Below the pieces are notes generated by a model. That model did no database searches. It was not told the DNA's origin and was given only the letters and a program-made list of their open reading frames with translations. The position numbers and the translations under genes were made by a program. A stretch of 64,000 bases of DNA from Punica granatum (lineage: Eukaryota > Streptophyta > Magnoliopsida > Myrtales > Lythraceae). The stretch covers positions 20,950,354 through 21,014,353 of the forward strand of contig NC_045132.1 in assembly GCF_007655135.1 (NCBI RefSeq), read 5' to 3'. This document shows, one piece after another, positions 56,428 to 64,000 of this stretch. Position 1 is the first letter of the stretch. Each line of letters begins with the position of its first letter.

Positions 56428-57715
56428 TTGTGGGAAAGGCACGAAAAGTCATCACATCGACTGTTTTCCACCACTAAAAAGAAACAATGGTTCTCACGAG
56501 GAGAGCAACCACCTCTTAAGCCGGGAACGATAGGACTCGAGGGTTTTAAACCCTCCACAGCAGGCTGCATCCAACTATCCGACACAATTGGCTCTTCAAG
56601 ATCCGCCATAACACGATCCGAACGTGGTTCGATTAGATCAACTAGCGCCTGATGTTCGACCAGCAATGGAGGCAATCATCATAACCTCTCAGGAGCCACA
56701 AGCTAACCTAGACGATCATCTGGCATCGAACCGAAGGCTAAACCAAGTAGAAGAAGATGTTATCTTCTCTAAGCGTCGACTTAAACCCCTTTCACAAAGG
56801 GAGCTCTGAGAGTCTGCCTCGCAACATGCCTTCACTGATCACAATCCCCCTACACCAACTGCGATTCTTTCTCCGGAAGAAGTCCAACGTCTCATCGAGG
56901 AGAAGGTTGCAAAAGCCATTCAAGCTACTGAGCGAAAGCAGTTAGGCCTTCCATCTCCTAAAGAGAACCTTGAATCCCCTTTGTCGCTGGACATCCTCAA
57001 CACCAAGGTAACTCGTAACTTTAATTTTCCCCAAATAAGTCATTTTGATGGAAAAATAGATTTGGTCAACCATGGAGCAGAAAGGCGAAAAGATGCTTTG
57101 AGTATCGTACGAGCGCTTTTTCAAGGTTGCCACTGAAATAGAAAGCTTAACCCCTCGTGAAGCGATATCTGCCTTCCAAAGAGGTCTCAAGAGAAGGGCT
57201 CAAGATGAGTCTCATTGTTACACCTCCGCAGAACTTTGTTGATCCTGCAGCTTGTGCCCATAAGTTCATAACCTTAGAAGAATCTCTCTCGAGTCAGAGT
57301 GAACGTGCAGGAGAGAAGCGAAAGGACCATCCCGGAAGTGACAGAAAGGAAGAGCGACGCCCACCTCCACAGTTCGAAAAGTTTACCCCCCTCAATTCAT
57401 CCAAGATTACTATGCTCTATGAAATTGAGCATCAAGTTCTAGCCACTCCACCAAAAGTTTTCAAGAAATGAGGCTTGGGTCTCGAGTTCGACAAGTACCG
57501 TTGCTACCATAAAGCTTGGGGACATGAAACTGAGCACTGCTAGGAGTTGAAGAATGACATAGAGAAGCTGATTCAAGCGAGACACCTGCAATCATTTGTT
57601 CAGCGACAAGGTCGAGAGGGACACTCACGAAGCCCTCATCGTTCTCGCACCCCTTATCAGAGAGCATCGCGAGAAGGCACTCCGCGAGGAGTAAATCATT
57701 GGTGATCCTACTTCT
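56428..57715 (+). pseudogene. Gypsy-type gag, broken
   Basis: Several frames must be joined to follow it: EEVQRLIEEKVAKAIQ near 56875, FNFPQISHFDGK near 57020, a capsid middle (MSLIVTPPQNFVDPAACAHK, 57190-57270), and late CRYHKAWGHETEHC then ELKNDIEKLI (57505-57575), which matches the YH..HGH.TE.C..LK..IE.LI pattern of plant Gypsy gag. Stops and shifts separate them. Confidence 0.75.
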
Positions 57716-57913
57716 TATGCATTATTTGTTTCGCTTATGTCTAGGCATAGGATGCTTTTCCATTTGATAGTTCTTTTACTTTGAGGATTTGCTTATATTT
57801 AAAGATGCATTTTGAGTGCTTGAATATCAATTTCAATTTATAAGCTCCAACTTTGACAAGATGCTCGCTCTACGTGACCACTGTCACCCTTCCACAACTC
57901 TTTGAGAACCTAG

Positions 57914-58340
57914 GCCTTTGGTTTCCACACCAATGGATTAAAGGGCCTTCGCTTTCTACACCGAAGTATCCCAATAAGCTTTCTCTTTCTACAGCGAAGG
58001 GGCCTCACTTTCTATTGCGATGGATTTTCTCACCTCCCATTAGGGACCATGTTCCTCGCTTTCTACACCGAGGATACGATGGCCTTCGCTTTCTACAACG
58101 AAGAGCCCCTTACTTTCTACTACATGGGGATTCCTCACATCCGTTTGGGGACCACGGCCATCGTATTATGCAATAGTGGATCTTGGCATTCGCTTTTTAC
58201 AGCGAATGGTCTATTGCTTTCTACACCAATAGATCTCTTCATCTCTACATCAAGGACTATGACTTTCGCTTTCTACAGCAATGGAATATTGGCGTTTGCT
58301 TTCTACAGTGAAGGTCCCCTTTGCTTTCTACAGTAACAAG
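57914..58340 (+). repeat. Array of ~12 hairpin-forming units, TTCGCTTTCTACAGCGAA type
   Basis: The consensus TTCGCTTTCTACAGCGAA has perfect 6-base inverted arms (TTCGCT/AGCGAA) around TTCTAC. Copies, partly degenerate, sit near 57946, 57980, 58004, 58054, 58084, 58110, 58188, 58212, 58264, 58294 and 58319, spaced irregularly by 20-75 bases. Between them the text is mostly different. Some copies carry paired changes in both arms (TTTGCT..AGTGAA; ATTGCT..ACCAAT). Confidence 0.85.
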
Positions 58341-58491
58341 ATTCCTCGCATCAAAGGGCACAACAAACTCAACGCACAACATCACTCCAGCTACAATATA
58401 AAAAGGCATCGCCTACGATGCAACATCAACGACGACGCTGATCTACTCCCGCGACCTCTCGAAGCTCGAACTCACAGGAGTAGGGGGCTTA

Positions 58492-58949
58492 TGTTAGGGA
58501 CCAAAAAATTGGTCCGACCCGTTTGGCCCGACATACCATCATGGGCCCATATTGATACTCTAGATTGGATAACTAAATCCTATTTAGTTTGTTTCCTTAT
58601 CTATATCTCATAATATATCTCATACTATCTCTAGAATATTCTATCAATATATCGTAAGAGATATTATTTTATCTCTAACCACATATATGGTAAGTACATC
58701 TACTTGTTATTTATTATTAAATATTATGCACATATTACGATATCCCAATACAGGTATCTTGTGACTCATATAAATAGCTCTTCATGTACCTTTAAACCTT
58801 AAGTTCAATTCTTCTACCTTACTTCGATACATTCTCATTTTAGCATCAGAGAGGAAAATCAGGATTCCCTCCCGTTCTTCCCCCTTTTGCAGGTCACTCG
58901 GGGCTCGTGGTCTGCACGTGATTATGGTCCGAAAACCGAGATCCTAACA
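58492..58949 (+). repeat. 3' LTR of the TR-GAG-like element
   Basis: 458 bases. Tens of single-base differences from the 5' LTR show that the insertion is old. Confidence 0.85.
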
Positions 58950-59255
58950 GATAGGAATAAGGATTGAGATTTGACCAAGTATATATAATCGATCAAAATC
59001 TAGTCCTACTGAGGGGTGTTTATCCCAAATTAGGATAATTTTTTACACATAATGTCATAAATGTCCACGCTCTTGTATCCAACTTATAAGATATGCCATT
59101 GAATGTAGATAATAGAGGAAATAAGCGCTGGTTGTGCAAAACTGGTGACCTCAACTGGACAATGGCGGTTTGACGTTGAGGAATCGTCTTTCCTCTCCTC
59201 TCCTCAAAGATAGATAAGAGAGAGGTGGCAGTGGTGGCTTGAAGCCAACTAGGCA
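58950..59255. other. Remnant DNA between the two retroelements
   Basis: AT-rich to ~59110, then GC-richer sequence (CTGGTGACCTCAACTGG, CCTCTCCTCTCCTC, GGTGGCAGTGGTGGCTTG) that continues at 60314 on the other side of the TRIM, so the TRIM inserted into it. Confidence 0.55.
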
Positions 59256-59260
59256 ACCAC

Positions 59261-59402
59261 TGTTGAGATATGTTGTCCCACATCGAAAAATTGAGAAAGA
59301 AATCACAAACTTATATGAGGATTGGGTCCAGTAACCTATTAGCTTAAGCTTTTGGGTTGCAGATGGGCTCAAGTCCCTGTAGGTCCAAGTAGGTATTTTA
59401 CA
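59261..59402 (+). repeat. TRIM LTR 1
   Basis: 142 bases; differs from LTR 3 at only about 5 positions. Confidence 0.9.
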
Positions 59403-59731
59403 TGGTATCAGAGCGGGTTACCCTTTCACGCGCATGTGTGTGGGTTCACATCACGCCAGTTAAAATGTCTCTTTGTCGATGGGCAGCCGAAGTGCGCCCA
59501 TGTTTGGCCCGAGTGTGGAACTCGTGGTCTCTTTGAAATCTGAGTGCGGAGAGAAACCCGCCTCGTCTTAGTCCGGCCCAATCGTGGCCTCACTGTCAAT
59601 TGTCGTCCCCCTTTCTCCCGAGCACGGAAGTCCAGTCTTGGCTCGTAGTTAGTTCTTGAGGGTGGGTTGTTCTAGTCCACGTGGCACGTGTAGGTGAATG
59701 TCAAAGCCACACGTTGCCACGTGAGAGCGGG

Positions 59732-59871
59732 TGTTGAGAGTAAAAATCCCACACGGAAAAACTAAGAAGAATCCAATGGGTTTATAAGAGATTGAGTATC
59801 ACAATCTATCAGCTCGAGCTTTTGGGTTGGAGATGGGCCCAATCGCTTATAGGCCCAATGGATATTTTACA
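59732..59871 (+). repeat. TRIM LTR 2 (diverged)
   Basis: 140 bases with far more differences from LTR 1 and LTR 3 than these show to each other, while keeping the same ends, primer site and the shared TTTTGGGTTG(C/G)AGATGGG core. Confidence 0.85.
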
Positions 59872-60171
59872 TGGTATCAGAGAAGGTTATGCTTCCGCGC
59901 GCTCATGTGGGCTCACACCACGCCAGATTCGATTTCGAGGTAGCCAAGAGTGCGCCTCATGTTAATCAAGCCCAATAGTGGTCCAGTTCAGTTCCGAGGT
60001 AGCTAAAGATGCACCTCTAGTTAGGCCCAAGTGTGGAGCTCGAGGCTAATTTGGTATTTGTCCCCCCTTACCCGAGCACGGAAGAGGATGCCCGGCTTGG
60101 ATCAGTTGTTAAGGGCGGGTGTTTAAGGCACGTGGCACGTGTTGGACCACACGTTGCCACGTGAGGGCGGG

Positions 60172-60313
60172 TGTTGAGATATGTTGTCCCACATCGAAAA
60201 ATTGAGAAAGAAACCACAAACTTATATGAGGCTTGGGTCCAGTAACCTATTAGCTTAAGCTTTTGGGTTGCAGATGGGCTCAAGTCCGTGTAGGTTCAAG
60301 TGGGTATTTTACA
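60172..60313 (+). repeat. TRIM LTR 3
   Basis: 142 bases, near-copy of LTR 1, followed by the ACCAC duplication. Confidence 0.9.
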
Positions 60314-60318
60314 ACCAC

Positions 60319-60600
60319 CACCACCTCAATTAAGGTTGTCAGTGGCAGTTGGAGCCAACGGGGACACTTAAAGTCACTAACGGCCTTGTTAGGGGCAGTG
60401 GTTGGAGCCACTACCACTCCCTCATCGTCCTCTTTCTCTCTCTTTGAAGAAAGGAGATAAGGCAAGATTCTAGTGAAGGCCCAATGCCAACAACCAATGT
60501 TCTCAAGGTCGCCAACGATCTTTGGGGACACTAATGACTTCACTTGGGTGGTGGTCACTGGTGTCAAAAAAACCATTGCCCTTTTCCCTACTACTTGCTT
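60319..60600. repeat. GC-rich cargo-type sequence, right part
   Basis: Continues the sequence broken by the TRIM: GTTGGAGCCACTACCACTCC, CTTTCTCTCTCTTTGAAGAA, AAGGTCGCCAACGATC. Same style as 20.07-20.44 and 28.0-28.6 kb. Confidence 0.45.
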
Positions 60601-61918
60601 CGATCTATGTTTGGATAACTTTATTTTCTAATTTTTTTATTAAGATTTTTTTATTTAATTTTTAAAAAAAAAATTCATACCATTCCACCCTTATTCTTAA
60701 ATCAAGATATTTTGAGATACTATTCAGCAAAAAAAGATATTTTGAGATATGATTGAACTCTGACGTATTTGTCCTTCAATTAAATTGTCTTGAGAGCTGA
60801 ATTCTCTCCTTGCAAGTTAACAAGAGAAATGCAATTCCCTAGCGTGGCCATCCACCATATGAAATCGTTTATATTGTTTTATGTTTTATATATTATATTT
60901 TGCATATGGGGTGGTGGCTGGAGTAGACAAAAATGCATAGATTTCGTCTTACATGGGAACACGCTTTTTGACTATGGGCTTATAAACCTACTCATTACAA
61001 TTTGCGCAAGTTTCGAACAAATATGAACAACTGTGCACTAAAAATTTTACAACTAATTCAACCTATATATATATATATGTAGCTAATAATCCACCGACAA
61101 AAATATATATAACTAATAAGCAGAAGATATACTAGTGGTTTGCTAATGTGAATAATGACCGTTTAAGATTTTGTCATGAATTATTTATGATAGGAAAAAA
61201 AAATTATTATAAGCAAATAGTAAAAAACAATTTTACCCTTTATATTAATATATAATTAATTTTTTTTTTAGTTACGAGAGAGACTGTGAATAAATTAACT
61301 TGATCTACAAGTATTTTTTTAGTTCCAAGAATATTTGACATGACAATAGATACAGGTAAATATAAATAGTCACGAAGGAATATAGAGCTCGGGGATTATG
61401 TGTACTCGTTTGCTCTACCGGTAGCTTGTTGATCATCAATAACGTACTCCAATTAACTTGGGTAAGGTATTGCAATTTTTGCGCTAAGCTAACTCACGGG
61501 ACACACATGCCTAGGAGTAATTTATGCCGTTATCGATTCACATACCCTTGTGGCGCAACGAAGGAGATCCCTGGCAGCCCCGATGACTTGACCGGAGCGT
61601 TTCCCATCTGCATGAGCTTGAGGATGAACACGACGTTTACTTCAAGTCGGGAAATTAGTGCGAAACCGGGATATTGTGAGCAAGAAATCACTGACAACAA
61701 CCCCTTAACTACTTCATCCAAAGCGCGATCATATTTTCTTGAATATCTTTTGTTTTTTGGGTTTCAGTGTCACAAGTTGAATTCTGAAATGGACATTTTA
61801 TCTTAGGAGAAATTTTCCTCTCAAAATTTATGTGATTCTTCTAGACTATATATCGACATTCGAGTGTATATATATATACCGTTGGCTATCCATGGTGAAT
61901 GGTGATATACCTTCTCAA
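60601..61918. other. Intergenic AT-rich DNA with one GC-richer patch
   Basis: 61490-61730 is less AT-rich and open on both strands (61426-61806 on +, 61530-61721 on -). Neither product shows a family pattern I recognise; the - strand end KSSGLPGISFVAPQGYVNR looks protein-like. The rest holds nothing. Confidence 0.35.
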
Positions 61919-64000
61919 TCTATACTATATATAAAAGTACGAGAAATTTGTCCAATTTTTATTATTTCAAAAATACCCTTATACCTTTATGATTTTTCAT
62001 TGTGTCCTTTTAGATTCGTTATTTTGGGTTGCATACTTTCATAATGCTTATATTAAGCTTTTTTTTCATTAATTTTTGACATTTTTTCCTCTCACATCCA
62101 TTTCAATCGACTTAGTCTCTATTGCAGGTACGTTTATCCTATTTTTTTCATATCTATTTATAATTTCAAGGCTTTACTATATCATGTGTTCATTACCTAG
62201 CGATTTCACACGGTCTTTGTTTCTTAGACCCTTTTACGCTTTCAATGGCAATATATATATATATATATATGAAGTGTTTCTCCAATTATTATTTCTATTT
62301 TTTCGCTCTTACTTAAGTAATGATAGTATAAATTTGCTCCTTTACATAATTAACAAAACTAAATTACATCTTAAAATCATTGTACCTTTCAGTAAATATC
62401 CCTACATTCAAATAATATAAGGGAAACAACTTTTCAAATAATATTTCAAGAGGCCCTTGCATCCCCCAAGGCTAAATGAAATTCATACATCACTTATTTT
62501 TTTATTAGAAAATTGTATCTTCGTTAGTATAATATAGAATTGTAAAGATCCGATTGGAATAATAAAGAGAAAATTATAATTTAATTAGAAGATAAATTTG
62601 ATAGTTAAATTAGTGTAAAAAATTTAATCATTAAATAGTATTTCATATTTGGTTAAATAATTCTCTGGTGAAATGATGTAATTTCTAAAGAGACGTGACT
62701 ATTCAAAGAGATGCATTTATTTCTACTATATATGCATTTCGATTTTCAAATATAGAAAAATTATTTTAACTCCATTCTCCCTCTAGAACTTTTATCCTTG
62801 ATAGTTTCATTATGAAGTCTCAAAAGATTATCGATGTTATTGCCCGAAAATCTCAATGTTCTTGTTCTTACATTTCAAAAGGTATATCATCTCTTATAAA
62901 CTATCTATTCACTTATAATTTATATAGTCTGGGTTTTTAATAGAGAATATTTATGTATAATTCTTGAGTAATTCTTTATATATTATTCTTCATAGATTTT
63001 AGTCTCTTTTTTTAGGAAATCATAGGTTTCCTTCTCTGTTAAGAGGTATTATTTGATTGTCTTTTAGCTTTTTCTTTCTAATTTTTACTTCATGCTCTTG
63101 CTCATAATTTCATATAAAGCAGAAAATTGAACAGTAGGGGCCTTTGGCAAGCAATCACCACCCACCACCGACTTCGCCAAGGGCAATGGTGCCCTTCTAC
63201 GAACCACCACAGCCAGATATGCTTTTCTCTTTCGTTTTTATAATCCCGTAAGTTTGCTCTTCATGTGTATTTATAGAATTGTTCTAATTTTTCTAGAATT
63301 TACAGATTTTAAGTTTAACTTTTGAAATATAAAAATTCAAAATATCGAAAAGGCTTTATTAAAATATTAACAAATATTATGTCCTATTTATATGAAACAA
63401 ACATTTCAGTTTCAAAGAAAAATATTTCAAATGTTTTTATCTTTTTTGGTACTTATTCCAAATAAAAGGAGAAATTCAAATTATTTGTGATTTACAGATA
63501 AAAGAAGATTAGCAATAATTATTCATTACTTTCGAGGTAATTTCTTTTGACAAAGAAATAGAATTATATGCAATTAAACCATATTTATATATATATATAT
63601 ATATTTTTTTTGCTTTTCTCTTATTTTCCTTTAACATTTTTCACTCCTTCTTGCTCTTGATTAACATGATTTTAATCATGTATTCGACTAAGGCTTTTTA
63701 TATTAATTAGTTATTGCCCGCGTTTTATTTTTGCGTATTTTAAAATTTATTATATGTGTAATACAACAAGAATATTAACTTACTAATGTACTTAAAATGA
63801 ATATTTATTACAACTTTTTTCGATTAAACATTAGAATTGAATTTATTTTCTTCTTTTGTTTCAATTAACTGCTCAAAATTTCAACAAATATATAATAGTT
63901 TGGGAATGTGAAACATTAAAAGGCGATACCTTGACTTCTTATATTAACCTTAATTTTTAAAAGAAAATTGAATTAATTATGGCAAAAAAATTGAATTAAT
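61919..64000 (+). mobile_element. Possible Helitron-type element, right end not certain
   Basis: TCTATACTATATATAAAAGT at 61919 has the form of plant Helitron 5' ends. The DNA after it is uniformly AT-rich with a GC-rich patch at 63145-63215 (GGGGCCTTTGGC, CACCACCCACCACCG). ATTAGTTATTGCCCGCGTT near 63707-63726 recalls the region just before Helitron 3' ends, but a clear hairpin plus CTAGT end was not found. No Rep/helicase coding. Several (AT)n runs (62245, 63585). Confidence 0.35.

Larger units (their letters stand above)
55962..58949 (+). mobile_element. Non-autonomous Gypsy-type LTR element with gag remnant only (TR-GAG-like)
   Basis: Two direct LTRs (55962-56417 and 58492-58949), both TGTTAGGGA...CCTAACA. 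The primer-site region TTGGCACCATTTGTGGGAA follows the first LTR at once, the position and form common in plant Gypsy elements. A purine tract CAGGAGTAGGGGGCTTA precedes the second LTR. Flanks are GATGG (55957-55961) and GATAG (58950-58954), a 5-bp duplication with one change. The 2.1-kb interior has gag pieces and a repeat array but no protease, RT, RNase H or integrase, so it depended on enzymes from elsewhere. Confidence 0.85.
59256..60318 (+). mobile_element. TRIM retrotransposon with three LTRs and two internal regions
   Basis: LTRs at 59261-59402, 59732-59871 and 60172-60313, all starting TGTTGAGA and ending TTTTACA. TGGTATCAGAG (tRNA-iMet primer site) follows the first two LTRs directly; GCGGGTGTTGAG-type purine tracts precede LTR 2 and LTR 3. 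ACCAC (59256-59260 and 60314-60318) is the 5-bp target duplication. The two internal regions (329 and 300 bases) share CACGCCAG, GAGCACGGAAG, GTGGCACGTG and CCACACGTTGCCACGTGAG but differ elsewhere. No coding capacity. Confidence 0.9.

Noticed and set aside
57853..58336. Frames reading repeated FYSEG/FYNEE units, as a possible repeat protein
   Set aside because: The repeat is palindromic DNA within a retroelement interior and the units shift frame between copies, so RNA/DNA structure is the better explanation.
57914..58340. CRISPR-like array
   Set aside because: Plant nuclear DNA, irregular spacing, degenerate repeats and no cas genes.

Overview
The window is nuclear DNA of a flowering plant, most likely a eudicot. 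The genes have many introns with plant-type GT-AG borders, the gene families are plant ones (PHYLLO, WIT, plant U-box/ARM ligase, small cysteine-rich secreted peptides), and the space between genes is AT-rich and full of LTR retrotransposons, TRIMs, SINEs, LINE tails and MITEs. The sequence alone does not fix the species.

Layout. 0-5.3 kb: the 3' two thirds of PHYLLO on the + strand (rest of the MenD domain, all of MenC and MenH; 17 exons reconstructed here). 6-9 kb: a small three-helix membrane protein gene on the - strand, then duplicated flanks, a MITE and a Helitron-like end. 9.04-13.83 kb: one Copia LTR retrotransposon on the - strand, with LTRs and a 5-bp target duplication, broken by stops and internal deletions. 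14-16 kb: a TRIM relic and AT-rich repeats. 16.4-17.3 kb: an intact single-exon membrane protein gene. 18.7-24.8 kb: LINE and SINE debris and a second small membrane protein gene (22.1-22.4 kb). 24.9-38.4 kb: four copies of small secreted cysteine-rich peptide genes (two intact, two decayed), separated by foldback and MULE-like elements and by a 4-kb LTR-like block. 39.4-40.2 kb: another membrane protein reading frame of the same general type.

41.3-54.2 kb is a compact gene island, all on the - strand: a WIT1/WIT2-type tail-anchored coiled-coil nuclear envelope protein, a SAM-domain protein fused to a peroxiredoxin-like-2 thioredoxin fold, and a U-box/armadillo E3 ubiquitin ligase. 55.9-60.6 kb is a nested transposon zone: a non-autonomous Gypsy-type element with only a gag remnant and an array of short hairpin-forming repeats, followed by a TRIM with three LTRs. 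From 61.9 kb to the end the DNA is AT-rich and may start with a Helitron-type end.

The housekeeping genes have no obvious shared pathway: phylloquinone synthesis in plastid/peroxisome, nuclear envelope anchoring, a possible redox protein, and ubiquitin ligation. The two lineage-type families, the cysteine-rich peptides and the small membrane proteins, lie interleaved between 6 and 40 kb and both show duplication followed by decay. They are the least understood genes here. All exon borders, domain calls and repeat borders were read by eye and were not checked against any database.
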